From NCBI RefSeq assembly GCF_001645105.1, contig NZ_LKEG01000053.1:6253-70252 (forward strand): 64,000 nt of DNA, given 5' to 3'. The notes beneath the pieces are model-generated. The model did not search any database, was not told where the DNA came from, and saw nothing but the letters and a program-made list of their open reading frames with translations. Positions 24,366 through 33,662 of the stretch are shown piece after piece; position 1 is the stretch's first letter, and every line of letters starts with the position of its first letter. The DNA comes from Pseudomonas marginalis (GTDB lineage Bacteria; Pseudomonadota; Gammaproteobacteria; Pseudomonadales; Pseudomonadaceae). Made by a program: the position numbers and the translations under genes.

Positions 24366-24457
24366 GTGTGGGAGGGGGCTTGCCCTCGATGGCTGAGTGT
24401 CAGTCACTGCATCTGTTGACTGGGCCACTGCCATCGGGGGCAAGCCCCCTCCCACAC
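24366..24457 (-). repeat. REPIN (GTGGGAGGGGGCTTGCC family), copy 1
   Basis: GTGTGGGAGGGGGCTTGCCC and its inverted copy, 92 bases overall, between dapE and ndvB. Read on the minus strand, the core shares GATGGC..GTGG and TGACTGACACTCAGCCATC with the other copies. Confidence 0.85.
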
Positions 24458-24503
24458 AAAGCATTGGCCTGGGCCAAGACTCATAAAACGGCCGTTATCT
24501 TAT

Positions 24504-24535
24504 AGCAAAACGGCGGCCAGAGGCCGCCGTTTAGT
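24504..24535 (-). terminator. rho-independent terminator after ndvB
   Basis: CGGCGGCC-AGA-GGCCGCCG; on the minus strand the stem is followed by TTTTGCTAT. It lies 15 bases after the ndvB stop. Confidence 0.75.
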
Positions 24536-24550
24536 GCATTGCGCAAGTTT

Positions 24551-27142
24551 TTACTCAGCGGTTGCCAGCTCGACCTTCGGCGCCGGTTTCGGCAGCGACG
24601 ACAGGAAAGCCATGACCAGCGCCGCCACATACGGCAGCGACTGGACCAGCAGCATCACCACCCAGAAGCGGATGTCATTGCTGGGCAGGCCCTGCACCAG
24701 GTAGATCCCCAGCGCCGCGCCCCACAACAGCAGCATGATGAACATTTCTTCGCGGGCTTCGGAAATCGCGACCCAGAAGCCGTGGTTATCCGCGTTTTTC
24801 GGTGTACGAAAGAACGGGATGCTGGTGGTGAAGAAGCCATATAGCACCGCTTTGGCGATGGTGTGGGACAACGCCAGACCGGCCAGGGCTGCGCAGAAGG
24901 CATCCTTCAAGTTCACGCCTACCGCACGGCGGTAGAGGAAGATGATTTTGCCGACCTTGAACACAAAAAGCGCCAATGGCGGAATCGCGAAAATCAGCAA
25001 CGGCGGGTCCACCCGCGTCGGCACGATGATCATCGCCGCCGACCACAACAGGGCGCCCACGGTGAAGAAGATGTTCATGCCGTCCGCCACCCACGGCAAC
25101 CAGCCCGCGAGGAAGTGGTAGCGCTGGCCACGGGTCAGCTCGGTGCCCTTGCCACGCAACAGGCTCGCGGTGTGACGCTTGATGATCTGGATCGCCCCGT
25201 AGGCCCAGCGGAAACGCTGTTTCTTGAAGTCGATAAAGGTATCCGGCATCAGGCCCTTGCCGTAGCTGTCGTGGTAATACGCCGCCGACAGGCCTTTCTC
25301 GAACACGCGTAGGCCCAGTTCGGCATCTTCGCAGATGCACCAGTCGGCCCAGCCCAGTTCTTCGAGCACCGAGCGACGGGTCATGGTCATGGTGCCGTGC
25401 TGGATGATCGCGTCACGGTCGTTGCGCGTCACCATGCCGATATGGAAGAAGCCTTTGTATTCCGCGTAGCAGAGCTTCTTGAAGGTGCTTTCGTTCTGGT
25501 CGCGGTAATCCTGCGGCGACTGCACCACGGCGATTTTCGGGTCGGCGAAGTGCGGCACCATGTGTTTGAGCCAGTTCGGCGACACGCAGTAATCCGAGTC
25601 GATCACCGCGATCACTTCGGCGTCCTTGGCGGTGTGTGGGATCAGGTAGTTCAGTGCACCACCCTTGAAACCCGCCAGCGGCGCGACGTGGAAGAACTTG
25701 AAGCGCGGGCCGAGGGTTTCGCAGTAGTCGCGTACCGGCTCCCACACGGCCGGGTCCTTGGTGTTGTTGTCGATGATCAGGACTTCGTAATCCGGGTAAT
25801 CGAGGGCGGCCAAGGCGTCGAGGGTCTGTTTGACCATCTCCGGCGGCTCGTTGTAGCACGGCACATGGATCGACACTTTCGGGCGGTAGTCCGAATCGCC
25901 CTCCACGGGTAGGAATTCACGCCGGCGCTTGTGGGTCCATACCGCTTCCGCCAGTTCGTGGGCTTCGGTCAGCAACACGATAAACACGCCGAGGGCGCCA
26001 AGGGCCAGGAGGATCCCCACGGTGACACTGAACCAGGTGCTGTATTGCTGGCTGTAGTCGTAGCCGATCCACACCAGCACCGAACCGCAGAGAAACGCGA
26101 TAAAGGTCAGGAAGGTGCGGCCACGCTGGCGCAGGGATGAGCCATCGATCATCAGCAGCGTCAGGGACAGCAGCGCGAGCACCACCGAACCGATGGCCAG
26201 CACGCGCCATTGCGGAATCGCCACCACCGGCCCGTCAAAGTTGAATTTCTGCTGGCGCGCAGCGTTGTATACACCCCAGTAAGCGCCAGCCGAGCCTTCG
26301 TCACTGACTTTCCACGGCTGATCGAACGCCTCGATCACGAAGTAGTTGAAACCCTGGCGATTGAGCTTGTTCACCAGTGTGCGCAGATAAATCGCCTGGT
26401 CGGCAGGCGACGTTTCATTGCCACCGCGCATGCGGCCATTACTCGGCCAGCCCACTTCCGACAGCAGCAACGGCTTTTTCGGGAACAGTTTCTTCAGGTC
26501 CCTGGCGCGGTCGAGTACGTACTGGCCGGCCTTGTCCATCGGAATGTATTCCCAGAACGGCAGGATGTGCGCGGCGATCAGGTCGACGTGCTTGGCCAGT
26601 TGCGGGTTCTTTTCCCAGATGTGCCATTGCTCGGACGTCGTCACCGGCACTTTCACGGCGGCGCGGACCCTGTCGAGCAGCACAATCAGCGCTTCGGGGG
26701 TGATTTCCTCACGGAACAGGGCTTCGTTACCGACCACTACCCGCACCACACTGCGCGAGCTGTTGGCGATTTCGATGGCGCGCTGGATTTCTCGCTCGTT
26801 GCGCTCAAGATCCGGGCTGATCCAGATCCCCAGCGTCACACGCAGGCCGAACTCCTCGGCCAGCTTGGGGATATCCCCCAGCGTGCCGTCGACCGAGTAG
26901 GTACGGATGTTGTCCGTCAGCTTGCTCATGATCTCGAGGTCGCGACGCATCTGGTCGTCGGTCGGGTACTGGTCTTTCTGTGGGTACTGGCCTTGCTGGA
27001 ACGGCGAGTAGGAAAAACCGGAGATCTGTTCAGGCCAGTTGGGGGCAGCGACCGGGCGGTTGATCAGCGCCCAGAAACCGCTGAATAGCGCGGCAATTGC
27101 CAGCACTATCACTAGGTTGAGTCCAAATTTACGCGATGCCAT
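24551..27142 (-). CDS. ndvB: beta-glucan synthase: GH17-like plus GT2 fusion (NdvB)
   Basis: An 863-residue membrane protein. TM1 (residues 8-28) is followed by a periplasmic GH17-like domain (about 40-300: I-S-G-F-S-Y-S-P-F, V-V-V-G-N-E-A-L-F-R, L-L-S-E-V-G-W-P-S), three TM segments, then a cytoplasmic GT2 domain (about 420-690) with V-I-D-S-D-Y, C-E-D-A-E-L-G and Q/K-R-F-R-W-A-Y-G, and several further TMs. In P. aeruginosa NdvB makes cyclic beta-1,3-glucans linked to osmoadaptation and biofilm drug tolerance. The ATG at 27142 starts M-A-S-R-K-F-G. It is transcribed alone. Confidence 0.92.
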   Translation of the reverse strand: MASRKFGLNLVIVLAIAALFSGFWALINRPVAAPNWPEQISGFSYSPFQQGQYPQKDQYPTDDQMRRDLEIMSKLTDNIRTYSVDGTLGDIPKLAEEFGLRVTLGIWISPDLERNEREIQRAIEIANSSRSVVRVVVGNEALFREEITPEALIVLLDRVRAAVKVPVTTSEQWHIWEKNPQLAKHVDLIAAHILPFWEYIPMDKAGQYVLDRARDLKKLFPKKPLLLSEVGWPSNGRMRGGNETSPADQAIYLRTLVNKLNRQGFNYFVIEAFDQPWKVSDEGSAGAYWGVYNAARQQKFNFDGPVVAIPQWRVLAIGSVVLALLSLTLLMIDGSSLRQRGRTFLTFIAFLCGSVLVWIGYDYSQQYSTWFSVTVGILLALGALGVFIVLLTEAHELAEAVWTHKRRREFLPVEGDSDYRPKVSIHVPCYNEPPEMVKQTLDALAALDYPDYEVLIIDNNTKDPAVWEPVRDYCETLGPRFKFFHVAPLAGFKGGALNYLIPHTAKDAEVIAVIDSDYCVSPNWLKHMVPHFADPKIAVVQSPQDYRDQNESTFKKLCYAEYKGFFHIGMVTRNDRDAIIQHGTMTMTRRSVLEELGWADWCICEDAELGLRVFEKGLSAAYYHDSYGKGLMPDTFIDFKKQRFRWAYGAIQIIKRHTASLLRGKGTELTRGQRYHFLAGWLPWVADGMNIFFTVGALLWSAAMIIVPTRVDPPLLIFAIPPLALFVFKVGKIIFLYRRAVGVNLKDAFCAALAGLALSHTIAKAVLYGFFTTSIPFFRTPKNADNHGFWVAISEAREEMFIMLLLWGAALGIYLVQGLPSNDIRFWVVMLLVQSLPYVAALVMAFLSSLPKPAPKVELATAE

Positions 27143-27353
27143 GGCTATTTCGGGTTCCAAAGGGTGTGGAACGAAAAGAGGTGTCGGCCTACGCCGAACG
27201 GCGCGCATCCTACACCGGCCCTTCCCTGACCGTACAGCAAGCCGAGAAAAACCGGACATTGGGCAGCGAAAGTACATCTAAGTTCTTTACTTGTAACTTG
27301 TAGCTTAAAACTTGCCGCTGCGTAGCCCATAATGCGCGCCGGTTTTTGGGGTA

Positions 27354-28169
27354 ATGGTCATGAGTACAGAAGATCCGCGGTTTGCAGGCGTCGCCCGCTT
27401 GTATGGCATTGAAGGCTTGGAACGCTTGAAAGCGGCCCATGTGGCGATTGTCGGCGTCGGCGGCGTGGGCTCGTGGGCGGCGGAAGCCATGGCCCGTTGC
27501 GGGGTGGGCGAGATTTCGCTGTTTGACCTGGATGACGTCTGCGTCAGCAACAGCAACCGCCAGTTGCACGCGCTGGACAGCACCGTCGGTAAACCCAAGG
27601 TCGAAGTGATGGCTGAGCGCCTGCGCGCGATCAACCCGGATTGCACGGTGCATGCGGTGGCGGACTTCGTGACCCGCGACACTATGGCCGAGTACATCAC
27701 CCCCAACATCGACTGCGTGATCGACTGCATCGACGCGGTCAACGCCAAGGCGGCACTGATCGCCTGGTGCAAGCGCCGCAAGATCCAGATCATCACCACC
27801 GGCGGCGCGGGCGGGCAGATCGACCCGACGCTGATCCAGGTCTGCGACCTGAACCGTACCTTCAACGACCCGCTGGCGTCGAAAGTGCGCTCCACTTTGC
27901 GCCGCGACTATGGTTTCTCCCGCACCGTGACCCGCCATTACAGCGTGCCGTGCGTGTTTTCCACCGAACAACTGCGCTATCCCAAGCCGGATGGCAGCAT
28001 TTGTTTGCAGAAGAGTTTCGTCGGGGACGGGGTGAAGCTGGACTGCGCCGGTGGGTTTGGCGCGGTGATGATGGTGACCGCCACGTTCGGCATGGTGGCG
28101 GCGACCAAGGCGGTGGACAAGATTGTTGCCGGAGTGCGCCGGCCGTCGGAGCGGGTCAAGCCCACTTAA
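27354..28169 (+). CDS. tcdA: tRNA threonylcarbamoyladenosine dehydratase (TcdA/CsdL)
   Basis: An E1-like enzyme that dehydrates t6A37 in tRNA to the cyclic form ct6A using ATP. It has 271 residues. The nucleotide-binding loop is V-G-V-G-G-V-G-S-W (36-44), and an adenylating Asp is in D-C-I-D-A-V-N. The catalytic-type Cys residues are in V-P-C-V-F-S. A second ATG two codons in (27360) is equally possible. It faces csdE-csdA; in E. coli csdA-csdE-csdL are contiguous, and CsdA/CsdE serve TcdA function. The nearby tsaB makes the substrate modification. Confidence 0.95.
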   Translation: MVMSTEDPRFAGVARLYGIEGLERLKAAHVAIVGVGGVGSWAAEAMARCGVGEISLFDLDDVCVSNSNRQLHALDSTVGKPKVEVMAERLRAINPDCTVHAVADFVTRDTMAEYITPNIDCVIDCIDAVNAKAALIAWCKRRKIQIITTGGAGGQIDPTLIQVCDLNRTFNDPLASKVRSTLRRDYGFSRTVTRHYSVPCVFSTEQLRYPKPDGSICLQKSFVGDGVKLDCAGGFGAVMMVTATFGMVAATKAVDKIVAGVRRPSERVKPT

Positions 28170-28191
28170 ATCTCGGAACCCTACACAATTC

Positions 28192-28287
28192 AAATGTGGG
28201 AGGGGGCTTGCCCCCGATAGCGGTGGATCAGCCAACTTGTTCAGTGACTGACACCCTGCAATCGGGGGCAAGCCCCCTCCCACATTT
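28192..28287 (+). repeat. REPIN (GTGGGAGGGGGCTTGCC family), copy 2
   Basis: AAATGTGGGAGGGGGCTTGC and its inverted partner, 96 bases, between convergent tcdA and csdE. It has the opposite orientation to the other three copies (core GATAGCGGTGG is on the plus strand). Its right end overlaps the TAA stop codon of csdE. Confidence 0.88.
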
Positions 28288-28699
28288 AGCTCTGTGTATG
28301 GCTGAGTTCGCGCATGCGTTGCAGGACCGCGTTGAGGCCATTGCTGCGCGAGGGTGAGAGTTGACGGGAAAGCCCCAATTGATTGAACCAGTCGGGCAGA
28401 TCCACGGCCAGTAGCTCGGCAGCAGAAAGCCCATTGACCCGCGCCAGCAGCAATGCGACCAACCCGCGAATCATCCGTGCATCGCTGCTCGCAGCAAACC
28501 GCCAGCGACCGTCCTCCAAACGTCCCACCAACCACACCAGGCTTTCACAGCCCTGCACCAGGTTGGCCTCGGTCTTATCTTCATCCGCCAATGCTGGCAG
28601 CCGCTCGCCCCATTGCATCAGCATCCGCGCGCGCTGCTCCCAACTGCCCACGGCCTGAAAAGCCTCCAGCGCGGCAACGGCCTCTACCGGCAGGCTCAT
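28286..28699 (-). CDS. csdE: SufE-family sulfur acceptor, CsdE-like
   Basis: A 137-residue SufE-fold protein that takes sulfur from the cysteine desulfurase. The acceptor cysteine is C51 in L-V-Q-G-C-E-S-L-V-W-L, the family signature. The start overlaps the csdA stop by four bases. A partner role to CsdA rather than SufS is inferred from the gene pairing and from tcdA next door. The stop codon lies within the end of a REPIN. Confidence 0.93.
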   Translation of the reverse strand: MSLPVEAVAALEAFQAVGSWEQRARMLMQWGERLPALADEDKTEANLVQGCESLVWLVGRLEDGRWRFAASSDARMIRGLVALLLARVNGLSAAELLAVDLPDWFNQLGLSRQLSPSRSNGLNAVLQRMRELSHTQS

Positions 28700-29901
28700 C
28701 GCAACATCTCCAGCGCCTGGTCCAGCGCCTCAAAGAAGCGTTCCAGGTCATCCGAATCGTTATACAGCGCCAGGGACACACGGATCGCCCCCGATAAGTG
28801 CATCGCCTTGAGCAGCGGCATGGCGCAGTGATGACCGGCGCGTACGGCAATGCCTTGCTCGGTGAGCAGGTGCGCGAGGTCCGCGTTGTGCACGCCATCG
28901 ACGACAAAACTGACCAGCGCGACCTGCGGTGACCCCAGCACGCGCACGCCATTGCGCGCTTTGAGGCCACGCAACAGGTAGTCATGCAGCGCCGCTTCAT
29001 GGGCGACGATCGCGGGCTGGTCCAGCGAACCCAGGTAATCCAGGCTGGCGCCCAGGCCGATCACACTGGCAATCGGCGGGGTGCCCGCCTCGAAACCCAA
29101 CGGTGCCGGGCGGAAGCTGGCGCTGTGGTAGTCCGCCTGTTGCACCATCTCGCCGCCAAACTGCCAGTGGCGCAGGTGATGCAAGGCTTCGTTGCGCCCG
29201 AACAGCACGCCGACGCCATCTGGGCCATACAGCTTATGGCTGGAAAACACATAGAAATCGCAGCCCAAAGCCTGCACGTCGTGACGGCCATGGACGATGC
29301 CCTGGGCGCCATCGACCACCGTCAGGGTGCCGTGTGGCTGGGCGAGCGCCAGCAGGGCCTCCAGCGGCTGCCAGGCGCCGAGCACGTTGGACAACTGGCT
29401 CACCGCCAGCAGGCGTGTGCGTGGGCCGATCAGCTCGGCGGCGGCCGGCAGGTCGATCACGCCATCATCGTTCAGCGGCAGCACCACCAGCGTGGCGGCG
29501 CGACGTTTGGCCAGTTGCTGCCAGGGCAGCAGGTTGGCGTGGTGTTCCAGGGCACTGATGACAATCTCATCGCCCGCATTGAATAAGTGCTCTAGGCCAT
29601 AGGCCAAGAGGTTCAGCGCTGAGGTCGCGCCGTGGGTGAACACGATCTGCCCGCTGTCGCCTGCATTCAACCACTGCGCGACCTTGCTGCGACTGTCTTC
29701 GAAGGCTTGCGTCGCATGGGCGCCTGGCAAATGCTGGGCACGGTGCACATTGGCTGCGCCATTGGCGTAGTAATGGCTGATGGCATCCAACAGGGCCTGG
29801 GGTTTTTGCGTGGTGGCGGCGTTGTCCAGGTAAGTCTGGTCTTGCCGTTGCAGCGTGGCGATGGCCGGGAAATCGGCGCGCCAGGGGGAGGGCACTAGCA
29901 T
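28696..29901 (-). CDS. csdA: cysteine desulfurase, CsdA-like
   Basis: A PLP enzyme that strips sulfur from cysteine and hands it on as a persulfide. ATG at 29901 gives 401 residues; a TTG three codons earlier is less likely. The PLP lysine is K223 in S-S-H-K-L-Y-G-P, and the catalytic cysteine is C359 in R-A-G-H-H-C-A-M-P, the group II (SufS/CsdA) type. It forms a translationally coupled pair with csdE. Confidence 0.94.
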   Translation of the reverse strand: MLVPSPWRADFPAIATLQRQDQTYLDNAATTQKPQALLDAISHYYANGAANVHRAQHLPGAHATQAFEDSRSKVAQWLNAGDSGQIVFTHGATSALNLLAYGLEHLFNAGDEIVISALEHHANLLPWQQLAKRRAATLVVLPLNDDGVIDLPAAAELIGPRTRLLAVSQLSNVLGAWQPLEALLALAQPHGTLTVVDGAQGIVHGRHDVQALGCDFYVFSSHKLYGPDGVGVLFGRNEALHHLRHWQFGGEMVQQADYHSASFRPAPLGFEAGTPPIASVIGLGASLDYLGSLDQPAIVAHEAALHDYLLRGLKARNGVRVLGSPQVALVSFVVDGVHNADLAHLLTEQGIAVRAGHHCAMPLLKAMHLSGAIRVSLALYNDSDDLERFFEALDQALEMLR

Positions 29902-29918
29902 GGTGTTCAAGACTCGTA

Positions 29919-29946
29919 TAAGCGAGCCCCAGGGGCGGGGCCCGCT
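29919..29946 (-). terminator. possible terminator after dapD
   Basis: On the minus strand AGCGGGCCCC and GGGGCTCGCT pair with one mismatch around a short loop, followed by TATACG. It is in the 64-base gap before csdA, so dapD and csdA may be only partly linked. Confidence 0.4.
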
Positions 29947-29965
29947 AGTGGCATCGAGTGGCTGC

Positions 29966-31000
29966 TTAGTTGTGAGCGTGCAGCGCTTCGTTCAGTTCGA
30001 TGGCCGATTTGTGGGTTTTGCACTCCACCGCACCGGTCTCCGAGTTGCGGCGGAACAGCAGGTCCGGCTGGCCGGCCAGCTCACGTGCCTTGACCACTTT
30101 GACCAGTTGGTTTTGTTCGTCCAGCAGCGCAACCTTCGTGCCGGCAGTGACGTACAAGCCCGACTCCACGGTGTTGCGGTCGCCCAACGGGATACCGATA
30201 CCGGCGTTGGCGCCGATCAGGCAGCCTTCGCCCACCTTGATCACGATGTTGCCGCCGCCCGACAGGGTGCCCATGGTGGAGCAACCGCCGCCCAGGTCCG
30301 AGCCCTTGCCGACGAACACGCCCGCCGATACACGGCCTTCGATCATGCCCGGACCTTCGGTGCCGGCGTTGAAGTTGACGAAGCCTTCGTGCATCACGGT
30401 GGTGCCTTCGCCCACGTAGGCGCCCAGGCGGATACGCGCGGCGTCAGCGATACGTACGCCGCTTGGCACGACGTAGTCGGTCATTTTCGGGAACTTGTCC
30501 ACCGAGAACACTTCCAGCAGCTCGCCGCGCAGGCGGGCTTCCAGCTGGCGCTCGGCCAATTCCGCGATGTCGATCGCGCCCTGGCTGGTCCAGGCCACGT
30601 TCGGCAACTGCGGGAACACACCGGCCAGGCTCAGACCGTGCGGCTTGACCAGGCGGTGGGACAGCAGGTGCAGCTTGAGGTAGGCCTCGGGGGTGGAGGT
30701 CAGTGCCGCGTCTTCGGCCAGCACGGTGGCGACCAGCGGGGTGTGGCTTTCAGCCAGGCGGCTCAGCAGCGCGGCTTGGGTGGCATCAACACCTTTGAGC
30801 GCGTCTGCCAATTGCAGGGCCTGGGTGACGGTGAACGTAATCGCCTGGTTGCCTTCGCTGTAACCGAGGATCGGTGCGATGGCGGCGACAATTTCAGCCG
30901 ATGGGTTGAGCAACGGTTGTGCGTAAAACACTTCCAGCCAAGCACCTTGGCGGTTCTGAGTGCCGACGCCGAAGCCCAGGCTGAACAGGGAATTGGACAT
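29966..31000 (-). CDS. dapD: 2,3,4,5-tetrahydropyridine-2,6-dicarboxylate N-succinyltransferase
   Basis: DapD transfers succinate from succinyl-CoA to tetrahydrodipicolinate in lysine/DAP synthesis. At 344 residues it is the long form known from Pseudomonas and related genera, rather than the 274-residue E. coli type. The C-terminal half is a left-handed beta helix (V-R-I-A-D-A-A-R-I-R-L-G-A-Y-V-G-E-G-T, G-N-I-V-I-K-V-G, C-L-I-G-A-N-A-G-I-G-I). It is 32 bases from the ArsC-like gene upstream and likely shares its transcript. Confidence 0.96.
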   Translation of the reverse strand: MSNSLFSLGFGVGTQNRQGAWLEVFYAQPLLNPSAEIVAAIAPILGYSEGNQAITFTVTQALQLADALKGVDATQAALLSRLAESHTPLVATVLAEDAALTSTPEAYLKLHLLSHRLVKPHGLSLAGVFPQLPNVAWTSQGAIDIAELAERQLEARLRGELLEVFSVDKFPKMTDYVVPSGVRIADAARIRLGAYVGEGTTVMHEGFVNFNAGTEGPGMIEGRVSAGVFVGKGSDLGGGCSTMGTLSGGGNIVIKVGEGCLIGANAGIGIPLGDRNTVESGLYVTAGTKVALLDEQNQLVKVVKARELAGQPDLLFRRNSETGAVECKTHKSAIELNEALHAHN

Positions 31001-31032
31001 GCTGTTACCTCTACAAAATGGAAAGGGCTGGC

Positions 31033-31395
31033 CTACTTGAGGGCCGCCGAATAACTATCTGGCTTGAAGCCAATCAGGGTTCTGTCACCGAGATCGAGCA
31101 CTGGGCGCTTGATCATCGAGGGTTGCGCGAGCATCAATTCAATGGCTTTCGACTGATCGAGATCGGCTTTGCGTTCGTCTTCGAGTTTGCGAAAGGTGGT
31201 GCCCGCACGGTTCAAAACCACCTGCCAACCGTGCTCGTTGCACCATTGGGTCAAGTGTTCGCGGTCGATACCGGCCGTTTTGTAGTCGTGAAACTCATAG
31301 TTGACGCCGTGCTCATCGAGCCAGGTACGCGCCTTTTTCATGGTGTCGCAGGCTTTGATGCCGAAAAGGTGCAACGTTTTGCTTGAAGCGGTCAA
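31033..31395 (-). CDS. ArsC/Spx-family reductase (YffB-like)
   Basis: A 120-residue thioredoxin-fold protein. The active-site segment is H-L-F-G-I-K-A-C-D-T-M-K-K-A (Cys16), with the family's C-x-x-x-K-K/R-A pattern and a single cysteine in the loop. It resembles YffB, whose gene neighbours dapE in E. coli, more than true arsenate reductases, so an arsenic role should not be assumed. The start is TTG at 31395 with a G-rich ribosome site; the next in-frame ATG would cut off the active site. Confidence 0.88.
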   Translation of the reverse strand: MTASSKTLHLFGIKACDTMKKARTWLDEHGVNYEFHDYKTAGIDREHLTQWCNEHGWQVVLNRAGTTFRKLEDERKADLDQSKAIELMLAQPSMIKRPVLDLGDRTLIGFKPDSYSAALK

Positions 31396-31607
31396 GGAAT
31401 TGCCCCCCTTTGGGCTGCTTAAAACGAAAGATCACGGATTATGCCACGACCAGCGGGTTTGGGTGCCGCTCGTCAGCGCTGTGCGACTTTTGTGCAAAAG
31501 CCACTGCGCGGCATAGCCGCTAACATAGCCGGGTAATATGGCACTTCAACGGCCACTTGTTGCCTGATGTGTGTCGTTGCAAGTCGATTGTCCGGGAAAC
31601 CTGTTTT

Positions 31608-33251
31608 ATGCAAACCGCCTACACCGTTCTTATCCTGCTGATGCTGGTCAGCGTTTCGCGTCTGGTCGGGCGTATCATCCCTCTGCCGTTACCGCTGGTG
31701 CAAATTGCCGCCGGTGCCCTGCTGGCCTGGCCGACGCTAGGGTTGCATGTGGCGTTGGACCCGGAGCTGTTCCTGTTTCTGTTCCTGCCGCCTCTGCTGT
31801 TTTCTGATGGCTGGCGCATGCCCAAGCGCGAGTTATGGCGCCTGCGCGGGCCGATCCTGACGCTAGCGGTGGGGTTGGTGCTGTTTACGGTGGTCGGTGC
31901 CGGCTACTTCATTCACTGGCTATTGCCTGCGATCCCGTTGCCGGTGGCCTTCGCCCTGGCGGCCGTGTTGTCGCCGACGGACGCCGTGGCGGTGTCGGCC
32001 ATTGCCCAGAACCGCTTGCCGACGCCGTTGATGCATATGCTCCAAGGCGAGGCGCTGATGAACGATGCCTCGGGCCTGGTGACCTTCAAGTTCGCCCTGG
32101 CGGCCGCGCTGACCGGGGTGTTTTCCCTGGCCGATGCGAGCCTGACCTTTGTCCTGGTGGCGGTCGGCGGCCTGGCGGTCGGTGTGGCGCTCAGCTGGCT
32201 GGTCGGCCGTCTGCGCGCCTGGATGATTGCGCGGGGTTGGGATGATCCGGCCACCCACGTGGTCTTCATGTTGCTGCTGCCGTTTGCGGCCTATGTGCTG
32301 GCCGAACGCCTGGGCGCATCGGGCATACTGTCGGCGGTGGCGGCAGGCATGATGCAAAGCTGGCTCGACCTGCTGCCACGCCAGACCAGTACGCGCTTGC
32401 TCAATCGCAGCGTGTGGTCGTTGCTGGAGTTTGCCTTCAACGGCCTGATTTTCCTGCTGCTGGGCCTGCAACTGCCGGACATCATCAAGGCCGTCGTCAG
32501 TCATGAGCCGACGCTGTGGCCCACGCTGTTTTATCGCTGCCTGGATGTGATCGCGATCTTCCTGGTGCTGGTGGTGCTGCGGTTTATCTGGGTGCAGAGC
32601 ATCTGGCGGCTGTCGGGTTTACTGCGGCGGTTACGTGGGAAAAGCGAGCTGACCCTGGTGCCCACAGCCCGTTCCTGCTGGCTGTTGACGGTGGGGGGTG
32701 TGCGCGGTGCGGTCACTCTGGCCGGTGTGATGTCGGTGCCCTTGCTGCTGGCGCCGGGCCAGGATTTCCCCGAGCGTGACCTGCTGATCTTCATCGCCGC
32801 GGGGGTGATCCTCCTGTCGTTGATCGCCGCTTGCATCGCGTTGCCGCTATTGTTGCGCGGCATTGAGAAAAGCCCGGATGAGAAGCGTCATAACGAAGTC
32901 CGCGAAGCCTGGAAGAAAACAGCCGTTGCCGCGATTCATGCCCTAGAGGCCGAGGAGCCCGTTGAAACGGAAACCCAGGACGCTGCCCAAGCCGCACTCG
33001 CCGCCGAGTTGAAGGCACGGTTGATGTCGGAGTATCGCCATCAACTGGACGTGTTCAACGACTCGGCGGAAGCCCAGGCGCTGGCGCGGCAAATGGATCT
33101 GCTTGAACGAAAGCTGCGTCTCAAGGCGCTGCGGGCGCAGCGGTTGGAGTTATATAGCTTGAGCCGTCATCACCAGATTGGTGATGACGTCTTGAGGGAG
33201 GTATTGGCGGAGTTGGATATGAGTGAGGCGAATCTGGGACACATTAAGTAA
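31608..33251 (+). CDS. Na+/H+ antiporter, CPA1 family
   Basis: A 547-residue inner-membrane cation/proton antiporter. About twelve TM segments span residues 1-415. The ion-binding signatures of NhaP/NHE exchangers are present: S-P-T-D-A-V-A-V near 122-129 and G-E-A-L-M-N-D-A-S-G near 148-157. A hydrophilic, charged tail of about 130 residues follows, rich in Ala/Glu/Arg and probably coiled-coil, as in other bacterial CPA1 members. ATG 31608 is chosen at the start of TM1. Ion preference (Na+ or K+) cannot be read. Confidence 0.93.
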   Translation: MQTAYTVLILLMLVSVSRLVGRIIPLPLPLVQIAAGALLAWPTLGLHVALDPELFLFLFLPPLLFSDGWRMPKRELWRLRGPILTLAVGLVLFTVVGAGYFIHWLLPAIPLPVAFALAAVLSPTDAVAVSAIAQNRLPTPLMHMLQGEALMNDASGLVTFKFALAAALTGVFSLADASLTFVLVAVGGLAVGVALSWLVGRLRAWMIARGWDDPATHVVFMLLLPFAAYVLAERLGASGILSAVAAGMMQSWLDLLPRQTSTRLLNRSVWSLLEFAFNGLIFLLLGLQLPDIIKAVVSHEPTLWPTLFYRCLDVIAIFLVLVVLRFIWVQSIWRLSGLLRRLRGKSELTLVPTARSCWLLTVGGVRGAVTLAGVMSVPLLLAPGQDFPERDLLIFIAAGVILLSLIAACIALPLLLRGIEKSPDEKRHNEVREAWKKTAVAAIHALEAEEPVETETQDAAQAALAAELKARLMSEYRHQLDVFNDSAEAQALARQMDLLERKLRLKALRAQRLELYSLSRHHQIGDDVLREVLAELDMSEANLGHIK

Positions 33252-33459
33252 GGTCTGTTTGTACCTGGCGGCGCTGGACTCTCCATCTATCGGGACGTTG
33301 TCGCTCAGGGGCTTTTATAGTGTTAAATGCCCTCCTCGTGATCAATAGTGTTCTACATTGATCCTAAGGTCGTTCAGTGTATTTCAGTGATTGACTCGCT
33401 TCAGGCTTGAGCGAATAAATAACTGGATGAAATTAAAGAAAATTTTAAGGAGAGAGGTC

Positions 33460-33660
33460 ATGTCTAAAGGCAATGTCGTCTCGTTTACTGAAAAAAAAGC
33501 CGAGTTACAGGCAGGTGCCGGTTTCTTGGAGTTGCTTGATGACGACATCAAAGCAAACCCCGACAGTGTCCTGCCTCTACCACGTGGTTTGGTGAAACGA
33601 ATTGAAACCCTTCGTGCTCAAGCCGATGCTAATCGGCGTCGTGAGCTACAAGAAGGTTGA
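33460..33660 (+). CDS. short PrlF-like antitoxin lacking AbrB domain
   Basis: A 66-residue protein with a strong AAGGAGAG ribosome site. The segment G-F-L-E-L-L-D-D-D-I-K-A-N-P at about 21-34 lines up with the C-terminal toxin-binding part of E. coli PrlF (remembered as A-F-L-R-F-L-D-A-D-I-Q-N-N-P). PrlF's N-terminal AbrB-type DNA-binding domain is absent, and no remnant is visible upstream. It precedes a YhaV-like toxin by two bases. The stretch is less GC-rich than its neighbours, as expected of an acquired module. Confidence 0.75.
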   Translation: MSKGNVVSFTEKKAELQAGAGFLELLDDDIKANPDSVLPLPRGLVKRIETLRAQADANRRRELQEG

Positions 33661-33662
33661 GC

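Noticed and set aside
24366..24457. Inverted GC repeats considered as a CRISPR or insertion-sequence end.
   Set aside because: Only paired inverted arms of one copy, with no regularly spaced direct repeats and no transposase; the same unit recurs singly elsewhere, as REPINs do.
31033..31395. Arsenic resistance gene.
   Set aside because: The ArsC-like protein stands next to dapD without arsB or arsR, and fits the YffB-type group better.
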